DNA from: Klebsiella huaxiensis
GTDB lineage: Bacteria > Pseudomonadota > Gammaproteobacteria > Enterobacterales > Enterobacteriaceae
Direction of reading: 5' to 3'
DNA length: 64,000 nt
Assembly (NCBI RefSeq): GCF_003261575.2
Contig: NZ_CP036175.1
Location: 5,766,001 to 5,830,000 of the forward strand
Position 1 is the stretch's first letter. Each line of letters begins with the position of its first letter. A program made the translations under genes and the position numbers. The notes beneath the pieces were generated by a model that made no database searches, had not been told where the DNA came from, and was given only the letters and a program-made list of their open reading frames with translations. Below, piece by piece: positions 37,305-46,083 of the stretch.

Positions 37305-38894
37305 ATGCAACAACGTCGTCCAGTCCGCCGCGCACTGCTCAGTGTTTCTGACAAGGCCGGTATCGTCGAATTCGCGCAGGCACTTTCCGCTCGTGGTGTA
37401 GAGCTATTGTCTACAGGTGGTACCGCACGCCTGCTGGCTGAGAAAGGTCTGCCGGTAACCGAAGTCTCTGACTACACCGGTTTCCCGGAAATGATGGATG
37501 GACGCGTGAAGACCCTGCATCCGAAAGTACACGGCGGCATTCTCGGTCGTCGTGGTCAGGATGATGCCATTATGGAACAGCACGGTATCGCACCCATCGA
37601 TATGGTTGTCGTTAACCTTTATCCGTTCGCCGAGACCGTTGCCCGTGAAGGCTGTTCGCTGGAAGATGCGGTAGAGAATATTGATATCGGTGGCCCGACC
37701 ATGGTTCGCTCAGCGGCAAAGAACCATAAAGATGTGGCCATCGTGGTGAAGAGCAACGACTACGAAGCCATTATTAATGAGATGGACGTCAACGAAGGCT
37801 CCCTCACTCTGGAAACCCGCTTCGACCTCGCCATCAAAGCTTTCGAACATACCGCAGCCTACGACAGCATGATTGCCAACTACTTCGGCAGCATGGTTCC
37901 GGCCTATTATGGTGAAAGCAAAGAAGCCGCTGGCCGCTTCCCGCGTACTCTTAACCTGAACTTCATTAAGAAGCAGGATATGCGCTACGGCGAAAACAGC
38001 CACCAGCAGGCTGCCTTCTATATAGAAGAGAATGTTAAAGAGGCTTCCGTTGCCACTGCGACCCAGATCCAGGGCAAAGCGCTCTCTTATAACAACATCG
38101 CTGATACCGATGCGGCGCTGGAGTGCGTGAAAGAGTTCAACGAACCTGCCTGCGTTATCGTTAAGCACGCTAACCCGTGCGGTGTGGCTGTCAGCTCCTC
38201 TATTCTTGACGCCTACGACCGCGCCTACAAAACCGACCCCACCTCCGCGTTCGGCGGCATCATCGCTTTCAACCGCGAACTGGATGCCGAAACGGCACAA
38301 GCCATTATCTCCCGCCAGTTTGTGGAAGTGATCATTGCACCGTCTGCAACAGAAGAAGCGCTGAAAATCACTTCCGCTAAACAGAACGTACGCGTCCTGA
38401 CCAGTGGTCAGTGGGCAACCCGCGTTGCCGGTCTGGACTTCAAGCGCGTGAACGGCGGTCTGCTGGTTCAGGATCGTGACCTGGGTATGGTCACCGAAAG
38501 CGAACTGCGCGTGGTTTCCAGGCGTCAGCCTACCGAAAAGGAACTGCGCGATGCGCTGTTCTGCTGGAAAGTGGCGAAGTTCGTCAAATCTAACGCCATT
38601 GTCTACGCCAAAGAGAATATGACTATCGGGATAGGCGCAGGCCAGATGAGCCGCGTTTACTCCGCGAAGATCGCCGGGATTAAAGCCGCCGACGAAGGGC
38701 TGGAAGTCAAAGGTTCCGCAATGGCTTCCGACGCGTTCTTCCCATTCCGCGATGGTATTGATGCCGCCGCTGCCGTTGGCGTGAGCTGCGTTATCCAGCC
38801 TGGCGGTTCTATTCGCGACGAAGAGGTGATTGCCGCTGCCGATGAACACGGTATTGCGATGATCTTCACCGACATGCGCCACTTCCGCCATTAA
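37305..38894 (+). CDS. purH: Bifunctional AICAR formyltransferase / IMP cyclohydrolase
   Basis: A 529-residue enzyme for the last two steps to IMP. The N-terminal cyclohydrolase domain (about 1-200) has LLSTGGTA and the GRVKTLHPKVHGGIL segment (about 66-80). The C-terminal formyltransferase has KHANPCGVA (about 289-297), with the catalytic Lys-His pair. First gene of purHD, under PurR. The start follows CTGGGGAT. Confidence 0.98.
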   Translation: MQQRRPVRRALLSVSDKAGIVEFAQALSARGVELLSTGGTARLLAEKGLPVTEVSDYTGFPEMMDGRVKTLHPKVHGGILGRRGQDDAIMEQHGIAPIDMVVVNLYPFAETVAREGCSLEDAVENIDIGGPTMVRSAAKNHKDVAIVVKSNDYEAIINEMDVNEGSLTLETRFDLAIKAFEHTAAYDSMIANYFGSMVPAYYGESKEAAGRFPRTLNLNFIKKQDMRYGENSHQQAAFYIEENVKEASVATATQIQGKALSYNNIADTDAALECVKEFNEPACVIVKHANPCGVAVSSSILDAYDRAYKTDPTSAFGGIIAFNRELDAETAQAIISRQFVEVIIAPSATEEALKITSAKQNVRVLTSGQWATRVAGLDFKRVNGGLLVQDRDLGMVTESELRVVSRRQPTEKELRDALFCWKVAKFVKSNAIVYAKENMTIGIGAGQMSRVYSAKIAGIKAADEGLEVKGSAMASDAFFPFRDGIDAAAAVGVSCVIQPGGSIRDEEVIAAADEHGIAMIFTDMRHFRH

Positions 38895-38909
38895 TCCACG
38901 GAGCAGATG

Positions 38910-40199
38910 ATGAAAGTATTAGTTATTGGCAACGGCGGGCGCGAGCACGCCCTGGCCTGGAAAGCGGTACAGTCGCCAAATGTCGATACCGTTTTTGTCG
39001 CACCGGGTAACGCAGGCACCGCGCTGGAGCCTGCGCTGCAAAACGTGGCTATCAGTGTTACCGATATCCCGGCACTGCTGGCCTTTGCCCAGAGCGAGAA
39101 GATTGACCTGACTATCGTCGGCCCGGAAGCGCCGCTGGTGATTGGCGTGGTCGATGCCTTCCGCGCCGCTGGCCTGAAAATCTTCGGGCCAACCGAAGGC
39201 GCCGCGCAGCTGGAAGGCTCCAAAGCCTTCACCAAAGATTTCCTCGCCCGTCACCAGATTCCGACGGCGGAATATCAGAACTTCACCGAAGTTGAGCCTG
39301 CGCTGGCATACCTGCGCGAAAAAGGCGCGCCGATCGTTATCAAAGCCGACGGCCTGGCCGCCGGTAAAGGCGTTATCGTCGCGATGACTCTCGAAGAAGC
39401 CGAAGCCGCCGTTCACGACATGCTGGCCGGTAACGCCTTTGGCGACGCGGGTCACCGTATCGTTATCGAAGAGTTTCTCGACGGTGAAGAAGCGAGCTTT
39501 ATCGTGATGGTTGACGGCGAGCACGTGCTGCCGATGGCCACCAGCCAGGATCACAAACGTGTAGGCAATGGCGATACAGGTCCGAACACTGGCGGGATGG
39601 GCGCCTACTCACCGGCGCCAGTCGTGACCGATGAAGTTCACCAGCGCACTATGGAACGCATCATCTGGCCAACCGTCAAAGGCATGGCAGCAGAAGGGAA
39701 CACCTACACCGGCTTCCTGTACGCAGGCCTGATGATCGACAAACAGGGCAACCCGAAGGTTATCGAGTTCAACTGTCGCTTCGGCGATCCGGAAACTCAG
39801 CCGATCATGCTGCGCATGAAATCGGATCTGGTGGATCTGTGCCTCGCCGCCTGCGAAGGCAAGCTGGACGAAAAAACCTCCGAGTGGGACGAGCGCGCTG
39901 CATTAGGCGTGGTGATCGCTGCCGGAGGTTATCCGGCTGACTACCGTACCGGGGACGTTATCCACGGCCTGCCGGTGGAAGAAACCGCAGACGGCAAAGT
40001 ATTCCATGCAGGGACTAAACTCGCTGATGACGACCGCGTGTTGACTAGCGGAGGTCGCGTACTATGCGCCACCGCGCTGGGTCATACCGTTGCCGAAGCG
40101 CAGAAACGCGCTTACGCCCTGATGACCGATATTCGCTGGGACGACAGCTTTAGCCGAAACGACATCGGCTGGCGCGCCATCGAACGCGAGCAAAACTAG
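38910..40199 (+). CDS. purD: Phosphoribosylamine-glycine ligase
   Basis: A 429-residue ATP-grasp enzyme, starting MKVLVIGNGGREHALAWK; the ATG one codon earlier is less likely by homology. ATP-grasp signatures KADGLAAGKGVIVA (about 144-157) and EFNCRFGDPETQ (about 285-296) are intact. It joins glycine to phosphoribosylamine in purine synthesis. 15 bases after purH. Its stop overlaps the zraR stop on the other strand by two bases. Confidence 0.98.
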   Translation: MKVLVIGNGGREHALAWKAVQSPNVDTVFVAPGNAGTALEPALQNVAISVTDIPALLAFAQSEKIDLTIVGPEAPLVIGVVDAFRAAGLKIFGPTEGAAQLEGSKAFTKDFLARHQIPTAEYQNFTEVEPALAYLREKGAPIVIKADGLAAGKGVIVAMTLEEAEAAVHDMLAGNAFGDAGHRIVIEEFLDGEEASFIVMVDGEHVLPMATSQDHKRVGNGDTGPNTGGMGAYSPAPVVTDEVHQRTMERIIWPTVKGMAAEGNTYTGFLYAGLMIDKQGNPKVIEFNCRFGDPETQPIMLRMKSDLVDLCLAACEGKLDEKTSEWDERAALGVVIAAGGYPADYRTGDVIHGLPVEETADGKVFHAGTKLADDDRVLTSGGRVLCATALGHTVAEAQKRAYALMTDIRWDDSFSRNDIGWRAIEREQN

Positions 40200-41527
40200 C
40201 GGCTAAGCTTAGCCAGCAGCGTTTTGCGCGTAATGCCCAACTGGCGGGCGGCTTCAGTTTTGTTGCCGCCCGTTTTTTCAAGCGCCGCCAGAATCACCTC
40301 TTTTTCTACTTCCACCAGCGGTTGAATCACGTCATCGGATAGCGACAATACCGGAACTGGCGTACCGGCAATCGACAACGGCAGCTCGCGTTCGGAAATA
40401 TACTCTCCCGTCAGCAGAACCACCGCCCGCTCTACCGCGTTTTCCAGTTCACGAATATTGCCAGGCCAGTCGTAGTGGATCAGCAAATCCATCGCCTGCG
40501 GCGTAAAACCCTGCACCGCCTTGCGGTTACGCTCGGCATAACGTTGCAGGAAATAGCGCGCCAGCTGTGGGATATCTTCTCGACGCTGACGCAACGGTGG
40601 CATGTCGATGGTCACCACGTTCAGGCGATAGTAGAGATCCTGACGAAAGCGACCGGCACTCACCTCTTCGGCTAAATCGCGATGGGTGGCGGCAATCAGT
40701 CTGACATCGACCTTAATCGTCTGATTACTCCCAACGCGTTGAACTTCTCGTTCCTGGATCGCTCGTAACAATCGCACCTGCATCAGCGGCGAGATATCAC
40801 CAATCTCATCGAGGAATAATGTGCCGCCATCGGCTTGCTCAAAACGCCCTTCCCGCCGTTTATCGGCCCCGGTAAACGCCCCCTTCTCATGACCGAACAG
40901 TTCCGACTCCAGCAACGATTCATTGAGCGCCGCACAATTCAGCGTCACCAGCGGTTGATTATTACGCCTGCTACTGGCGTGGAGCGCACGGGCAACCAGC
41001 TCTTTGCCGGTACCTGACTCACCGCAGATCAACACCGTCGCATCAGATGGCGCCACCAGGGCGATATTGCTGAGTAGCGCCTGCATCGCCGGGCTATCAC
41101 CCACCATGCCAAAGTGTGCTGCTGGGCCTGGATCCATGCCGCTATCGGACTGGCGTGTATGTGCCAGCGCCTGGGCAAGCGTCTCCTGCAGTTTGTCAAA
41201 ATCCAGAGGTTTGATGAGATAATCCAGCGCCCCGGACTTGATAGCTTCAACCGCCGTTCCTACGCTGGAGAAAGCGGTCATGATGAGTACCGGGATTGCC
41301 GGGTTGTAAGCCTTAATTTCCTTGAGCGTTTCGATACCGTCCATCTCCGCCATACGGATATCGCACAGCACCAGGTCAAACACCTTTTGCTTCACTAGTT
41401 CCAGGGCCAACAGCCCGTTGTGGGCCAATGCGACGTTATAGCCCCAGCCCCGCAGTAAGGCCTGGAGGATCGTGCAATGGCTGACATCGTCATCAACAAC
41501 CAGAATGTCTACCTTCTCATCCGTCAT
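40196..41527 (-). CDS. zraR: Sigma-54 response regulator ZraR
   Basis: A 443-residue NtrC-type regulator. Receiver domain (1-120; DLVLCDIRMAEMDG, phosphorylated Asp about 55), AAA+ domain (about 140-380) with GESGTGKE, GAFTGA and GGTLFLDEIG, and a C-terminal Fis-type helix-turn-helix (GGNKTEAARQLGITRKTLLAKL). With ZraS it answers zinc and envelope stress. Its start overlaps the zraS stop by 4 bases. Confidence 0.97.
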   Translation of the reverse strand: MTDEKVDILVVDDDVSHCTILQALLRGWGYNVALAHNGLLALELVKQKVFDLVLCDIRMAEMDGIETLKEIKAYNPAIPVLIMTAFSSVGTAVEAIKSGALDYLIKPLDFDKLQETLAQALAHTRQSDSGMDPGPAAHFGMVGDSPAMQALLSNIALVAPSDATVLICGESGTGKELVARALHASSRRNNQPLVTLNCAALNESLLESELFGHEKGAFTGADKRREGRFEQADGGTLFLDEIGDISPLMQVRLLRAIQEREVQRVGSNQTIKVDVRLIAATHRDLAEEVSAGRFRQDLYYRLNVVTIDMPPLRQRREDIPQLARYFLQRYAERNRKAVQGFTPQAMDLLIHYDWPGNIRELENAVERAVVLLTGEYISERELPLSIAGTPVPVLSLSDDVIQPLVEVEKEVILAALEKTGGNKTEAARQLGITRKTLLAKLSR

Positions 41528-42921
41528 CCTTGTTCATCCTTTTGTTGCGCGCTCACCGGCAGATAAAGCGTAAAAACGGCGCCTTTTCCCGGCGTACTGT
41601 CGGCATGGATCGTTCCGCCATGTTGTTCAACAATATTCTGAACTACCGCCAGCCCCAGTCCGGTGCCATCTGCTTTGGTCGTAAAATAGGGGGTGAAGAT
41701 GGCCTGTCTTTGCTCTGCCGTCATCCCCTTTCCACTATCGGTCACGACGATTTTCACTCTCTGCCCATCGCATTCGCCGACTTCCACGCGAATCGTCCCA
41801 TGATGTCCAATGGCCTGCATCGCGTTGAGATACAGGTTCAGTAATACCTGCTTAAGCCTGTCAGGATCAGCCTGAATCCGGCGTAGCGAAGGCTGAGCGT
41901 TAAAGTTCAGTTCGATAGCACGGCTCTGCGCATCCTGACCAATCAGTTGAAGCGAGTGGGTAATTACCTCATTCAAATCAACCCATTGATATTTTAAATG
42001 CGCCGGACGTACCAGCTCAAGCAGCTCGCTGACGACCCTGTTCAGGCGATCGGCTTCTTTTGCCATCACCTGGGCCAGCTGATGCGCTTCACCGTCGGGC
42101 GGGGTACGTTCAGCGAAATATTTTGCCAACCCTTTAATGGATGATAACGGGTTACGAATTTCATGCGCGACGCCCGCAGCCAAATGCCCGATCGCCACCA
42201 GTTTCTCTTTACGCGCCATCGCTTCCTGTAGTTGCTTACGCGAGCGCTGATAGCGTCGGAACCAGAATTGAGCCAGCACGGTGGCTACCATCACCACACC
42301 TGCCGCACACAGCATAACGATCATATTCCGCAGACCACGGGCGTTGTCAGCATCCAGTTCCCGGGCATCAAAGGCGATAAAAATAACCTGCGGCACCTGA
42401 GCACGCAGGTCGGCAGATTCGCGGCGCATCATCATGCGCATATGGTGAGCGCCCCCGCCGTTAAGCGGGCGAAACTGGCGATAGATTTCCAGCGCCGGCT
42501 CCGGTTTTTCAAGCCGCCGCCAGCGTTCCTCGCTGCCAATGTTCAACTCGCGCATCGCATCGGCAGGATACAGCGTCCCACCAACCTGCTGCGGATCGCT
42601 ATGAGCAATAACTTTGCCATTCTCATCCGTCACCGCAAACCACAGTACGCCAGGCTGCCAGGCCATCTCCTCGAGCAACGCCTGAAGCTGGGCGTGATGC
42701 ATACGCATTCCCATACCGACGCGAGTTCCAGACTCAAGGGCGCGAATCAGTACGCTGCCTTTTTCCTGAATGGTCTGGCGCGCGGCGTCGTTCTCACGAC
42801 CATTGTCGCGCACGATAAGTACGGAAAACAGGCACACCAACAGTAAGATGAGGCCAGTCAATAGCCAGCTCAGCCCAACGGCGACAGAATCCTTCGACAA
42901 CCGCATCACGTTCATTGCCAC
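41524..42921 (-). CDS. zraS: Zinc-responsive sensor histidine kinase ZraS
   Basis: A 465-residue kinase with two membrane helices (about 15-35 and 200-220) around a periplasmic sensor. The H-box is GHLAAGVAHEIRNPLSSIKG near residue 246-265, with the N-, G1- and G2-boxes after it (LYLNAMQAIG, DSGKGM, GTGLGLAVV). The periplasmic part has HMRMMMRRESADL near residues 158-170, a His/Met-rich patch where the E. coli protein (from memory) differs, so the metal site may be altered. Transcribed with zraR from a sigma-54 promoter. Confidence 0.96.
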   Translation of the reverse strand: MAMNVMRLSKDSVAVGLSWLLTGLILLLVCLFSVLIVRDNGRENDAARQTIQEKGSVLIRALESGTRVGMGMRMHHAQLQALLEEMAWQPGVLWFAVTDENGKVIAHSDPQQVGGTLYPADAMRELNIGSEERWRRLEKPEPALEIYRQFRPLNGGGAHHMRMMMRRESADLRAQVPQVIFIAFDARELDADNARGLRNMIVMLCAAGVVMVATVLAQFWFRRYQRSRKQLQEAMARKEKLVAIGHLAAGVAHEIRNPLSSIKGLAKYFAERTPPDGEAHQLAQVMAKEADRLNRVVSELLELVRPAHLKYQWVDLNEVITHSLQLIGQDAQSRAIELNFNAQPSLRRIQADPDRLKQVLLNLYLNAMQAIGHHGTIRVEVGECDGQRVKIVVTDSGKGMTAEQRQAIFTPYFTTKADGTGLGLAVVQNIVEQHGGTIHADSTPGKGAVFTLYLPVSAQQKDEQG

Positions 42922-42948
42922 TCCCTTTTATCAGGCTTTACGGTTCCC

Positions 42949-42964
42949 AGCAGAAATCATGCCA
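42949..42964 (-). promoter_or_regulatory. Sigma-54 promoter of zraSR
   Basis: Minus strand TGGCATGATTTCTGCT: GG and GC 10 bases apart, near TGGCAC-N5-TTGCA. It lies 28 bases before the zraS start. Confidence 0.85.
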
Positions 42965-43012
42965 TTTTTCCGGCCCGGCAAACGGGCTCTCAGGCATAAA
43001 CCTGCAAGACGG

Positions 43013-43062
43013 CGGGTAAAAATGACCCGTATCGATCTTTGCCGCGAGTCATTTTTACTCGC
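43013..43062. promoter_or_regulatory. ZraR binding sites
   Basis: Two inverted repeats, CGGGTAAAAATGACCCG (43013-43029) and GCGAGTCATTTTTACTCGC (43044-43062), match the known ZraR motif GAGTAAAAA..GACTCGC. They lie midway between the two divergent sigma-54 promoters and can serve both. Confidence 0.88.
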
Positions 43063-43113
43063 TGTCATCTGCTGATGCGATAGAAAACCTTATATCCTGT
43101 GGAGTTTTCATCC

Positions 43114-43129
43114 TGGCACGGAAGATGCA
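43114..43129 (+). promoter_or_regulatory. Sigma-54 promoter of zraP
   Basis: TGGCACGGAAGATGCA: perfect -24 TGGCACG and -12 ATGCA with the right 10-base gap, 36 bases before the zraP start. Confidence 0.92.
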
Positions 43130-43164
43130 AATACAGAAGAAACCATAAACCAGGAGAATAAACC

Positions 43165-43602
43165 ATGAAACGGAACCACAAATTCACTCTAACACTCATC
43201 GCCCTTGCCGCCTTAACCTTTGGTAGCAGCTCTGCATGGGCAGGACACCACTGGAATAACGGCAACGGAATGGGTCCGCAGGGCTATAGCCAACTGACGA
43301 CTGAACAGCAGGCCGCTGCCCAAAAGCTGCATAGCGATTTCTATGAGCAAACCCGCGCTCTACGCCAGCAGCTCACATCAAAACGCTACGAATACAATGC
43401 GTTGTTAACTGCGGATAAACCGGACAGTACAAAAATTGAATCCGTTGCCCAGGAGATGGAAGCTCTCGGTCAGAAGCTGGCCCAGCAGCGGGTTAAGTTT
43501 GATGTCGCTTTAGCACAGGCGGGTATTCCTCGCGGCGAGGGAATGGGGCGTGGAGGCTGTGGGGGTGGTGGCCGCGGTCATATGGGCATGAACCACTGGT
43601 AA
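43165..43602 (+). CDS. zraP: Periplasmic zinc-binding chaperone ZraP
   Basis: A 145-residue secreted protein. The signal peptide (about 1-26, cleavage after SSAWA) is followed by GHHWNNGNGMGPQGYS, a CpxP/Spy-type helical core, and a Gly/His-rich tail with the conserved cysteine (GGCGGGGRGHMGMNHW). It binds zinc, acts as a chaperone and damps ZraS. Divergent from zraSR with shared ZraR sites. Confidence 0.96.
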   Translation: MKRNHKFTLTLIALAALTFGSSSAWAGHHWNNGNGMGPQGYSQLTTEQQAAAQKLHSDFYEQTRALRQQLTSKRYEYNALLTADKPDSTKIESVAQEMEALGQKLAQQRVKFDVALAQAGIPRGEGMGRGGCGGGGRGHMGMNHW

Positions 43603-43605
43603 GAT

Positions 43606-44304
43606 TTAGAAGTTTTTCTCAGTCGGCTGCCAGGTACAGAAGTCTTCGTTTGCCACCAGCAGCAGCTGGGAACCTTCCGGCGCTTCCAGCCACGCCACGC
43701 TCACCTCAATGGATGAGTGATTCTGGCGACGTTCAATATGGGCTAGCGCTCGCGCATCAAGGTCAGGCTTCACGGTCTGACCTTCGCAGGTTGTTACCGT
43801 CTGGTTGGCATGCCAGCGTCCCTGACGCAGCATCACGCGCCCCTGACGTAAAGCATCGCTGGTCTGGCGTATTTGCTCTGCGCGGTAACGATATAGCGCA
43901 ACCTGATCGCTGGAAAGCTGCTGCTTCTGCCCGTCGACTTCGCGCTGCATAAAGCTTAGCTCGCCCTGCGCATCAAAGCGGGCGCGAATATGTTCCGGGG
44001 GTTTGCCGTAAACGTTCAATTCGATTAGCGCAAGCTGATCGTCCTGCCAACGGTACTCGCTGGTCGAGGTATTTCCGTGACGCCACGGGCTAAAGGCGGC
44101 AAGAAGGCGAACCTCGCCATCTGAATCTTTACGCCAGATACGCATCGCTCCCTGGTTATCCGCATACCCGCTGGCGGTAAACGGTGGGAGAGAAGAATCG
44201 TGGCTGCAGGCAGTAAGCAGCAATACGCCCACCAGCGCCAACGGACGACGCCAGGTAGACAAAAGGGGCTTAAAAGCCCCTTCGATAAAACTGTAAACTG
44301 CCAC
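43606..44304 (-). CDS. yjaH: DUF1481 lipoprotein YjaH
   Basis: A 232-codon frame; a lipobox LLLTACS lies at about residues 28-34, so the mature protein is a lipoprotein of about 200 residues. Function unknown (DUF1481). The first 14 codons cover the hupA terminator hairpin. The real start may be the TTG at 44262, giving MSTWRRPLALVGVLLLTAC, a compact signal peptide. Two cysteines (about 170 and 224) could form a disulfide. Confidence 0.85.
   Translation of the reverse strand: MAVYSFIEGAFKPLLSTWRRPLALVGVLLLTACSHDSSLPPFTASGYADNQGAMRIWRKDSDGEVRLLAAFSPWRHGNTSTSEYRWQDDQLALIELNVYGKPPEHIRARFDAQGELSFMQREVDGQKQQLSSDQVALYRYRAEQIRQTSDALRQGRVMLRQGRWHANQTVTTCEGQTVKPDLDARALAHIERRQNHSSIEVSVAWLEAPEGSQLLLVANEDFCTWQPTEKNF
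44263..44284 (-). terminator. hupA terminator inside the 5' end of yjaH
   Basis: Minus strand AAGGGGCTTTTAAGCCCCTT then TT: a palindromic stem of up to 9 bp, with T's after it, 27-48 bases after the hupA stop. Confidence 0.75.
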
Positions 44305-44310
44305 GCGGTC

Positions 44311-44583
44311 TTACTTAACTGCGTCTTTCAGTGCTTTGCCTGAAACAAATGCCGGTACGTTAGCTGCGGCGATTTTGATTTCATTACCGGTCTGCGGGTT
44401 GCGGCCAGTACGCTCAGCGCGGTGGTTCACTTTGAAGGTACCGAAACCAACCAGTTGAACAGCATCACCTTCTTTCAGAGACTCAGTAATTGCAGCCAGG
44501 GTAGATTCCAGGGCAGCTTTCGCCTGTGCTTTGGACAGGTCAGCTTTGTCCGCAATTACATCAATCAGTTGAGTCTTGTTCAT
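44311..44583 (-). CDS. hupA: DNA-binding protein HU-alpha
   Basis: A 90-residue HU protein, start MNKTQLIDVIADKADLS. The DNA-bending arm has the signature GFGTFKVNHRAERTGRNPQTG (positions 46-66). It is a nucleoid protein forming dimers with itself and HU-beta. AAGGATAACTT before the ATG. Its leader (44584-44720) has a strong hairpin CGCCCCCC/GGGGGGCG (44686-44716). Confidence 0.99.
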   Translation of the reverse strand: MNKTQLIDVIADKADLSKAQAKAALESTLAAITESLKEGDAVQLVGFGTFKVNHRAERTGRNPQTGNEIKIAAANVPAFVSGKALKDAVK

Positions 44584-44769
44584 AAGTTATCCTTACAATG
44601 TGTTTATCGCTTGCTAAGCATCGAGTGCGACGGAAATGCCAAAAAAGCACCCACCTGCATACACGCACCGATAGCCACTTTTTTTCGCCCCCCAAATGTA
44701 GACCAGACGGGGGGCGGAATGGAAGCCTTCAGACGCTACAATTCAGGCGGTAAATCACGTTTTCTTGTC

Positions 44770-45360
44770 TCACTGCTGAAAATTTATACCAATATTGCTC
44801 TCGCCGGCCTCGCGGAGGTCTGCACGAAGCCCTTTGATCAGTTCAATGTCTCGTTCTTCACAGTCGGCCAAAAGACGGAAAATCTCCCACTGAATGTCCC
44901 ATTCTTGCTCAACAGCTGGGTTTTCTTTGAGCTCTTCATCGGTCATTTCGCGACCAGCCTGGGTCATTTCCAGCATCGCAACGGTGGTGATGGAACTCTT
45001 GCTCACCTCGATCGCATGTTCAAGCGTTTCCCCACTCAGCCGCGAGTGAATCAATTCACTTAATGCGACGCAGGCGTCAATAGCCGGATAAACACCGTAC
45101 AGATCGTAATCATCAGCAGCCGGAATCGCCTCTTCCAGCTTTTCTAGCTGGCTATCAAAATTCACTTTCGCATCTTTAACCGTCAGCGTTTCCCAGATCA
45201 GGTCAAGGATGCGACGATACAGCTGGCCATCAGCGAACTCAGTTTGCTTGCAGAACATGGCGTAGTTGGGGTACATCCGCTCGCACAGACAGGCCATAAA
45301 AGTGACGTGCTGCCAGCTCTCCAGCTTCTCCAGACGCAGGTGAATCGGGTTTTGTAACAT
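44770..45360 (-). CDS. yjaG: DUF416 protein YjaG
   Basis: A 196-residue cytoplasmic protein starting MLQNPIHLRLEKLESWQHV, equal in length to E. coli YjaG (DUF416). It is mostly helical and acidic, with no known function. It lies 42 bases after nfi and before hupA, in the order seen in E. coli. Confidence 0.95.
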   Translation of the reverse strand: MLQNPIHLRLEKLESWQHVTFMACLCERMYPNYAMFCKQTEFADGQLYRRILDLIWETLTVKDAKVNFDSQLEKLEEAIPAADDYDLYGVYPAIDACVALSELIHSRLSGETLEHAIEVSKSSITTVAMLEMTQAGREMTDEELKENPAVEQEWDIQWEIFRLLADCEERDIELIKGLRADLREAGESNIGINFQQ

Positions 45361-45402
45361 GATGAATTCTCGAAGTCAGAAATTAGCCGCAGTGTACCTG
45401 AA

Positions 45403-46074
45403 TCAGCCATAATTTGCTTGCCAACGCACAAACGCCGGTCGGTGGGACGCCACTGCATCAGCCCAGCGCGTCGGCTCCGGCAGACGGTAGCCTTTCAGGC
45501 AACGTTCCACCCACATCAGCGCGCTATCAAGGCCAACGCGATGTCCAGTGCTTACGAACAGCGGGTTGCAGCGCGCTTTACTGCGCAGAACCCATGCCAG
45601 CTGCTCACCTTTATCCTGCAATGGAGCCAGCGCGCCGGGCTCATCGCCGAGCAGTTCAAACTTACCGCATAGCCGCTTTTTCGCCACACCGATCGTCGGG
45701 ACATCCACCAGCAGTCCAAAATGGCTGGCGACGCCGAGGCGGCGCGGATGAGAAATACCGTGCCCGTCGACGAATAAGAGATCCGGTTTTTTTGAAAGTT
45801 GCTCCCACGCCGCCAGCAGCGCAGGCGTTTCGCGAAAGGAGAGGAAACCGGGAATGTAGGGCATCGTGGTGGCAACACGCGCCACCTGATATTCCACCAG
45901 CTCCAGCGACGGATAGCTCAGCAGCACCATCGCCGCCCGGGTGACTTCGCCCTCTTGCTCAAATCCAACATCCGCCCCGCCGATCAGCATCGGCGGCTCC
46001 TGGTCCAGACGATCGACTCGCTCCACCGATTCCGCCAGGCTCAGCTGTTGGGCGCGTAGCGATGCCAAATCCAT
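45403..46074 (-). CDS. nfi: Endonuclease V
   Basis: A 223-residue enzyme from MDLASLRAQQLSLAE. Catalytic acidic residues are seen in GGADVGFE (Asp about 35), LLFVDGHGISHPRR (Asp about 110) and the family's FLSFRE (about 80). It nicks DNA near deoxyinosine for repair. 9 bases after hemE, so co-transcribed with it. Confidence 0.97.
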   Translation of the reverse strand: MDLASLRAQQLSLAESVERVDRLDQEPPMLIGGADVGFEQEGEVTRAAMVLLSYPSLELVEYQVARVATTMPYIPGFLSFRETPALLAAWEQLSKKPDLLFVDGHGISHPRRLGVASHFGLLVDVPTIGVAKKRLCGKFELLGDEPGALAPLQDKGEQLAWVLRSKARCNPLFVSTGHRVGLDSALMWVERCLKGYRLPEPTRWADAVASHRPAFVRWQANYG

Positions 46075-46083
46075 AATCACTCC

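Noticed and set aside
37710..38891. 393-codon open frame opposite purH
   Set aside because: Shadow of the highly biased purH codons; no ribosome binding site and no family likeness.
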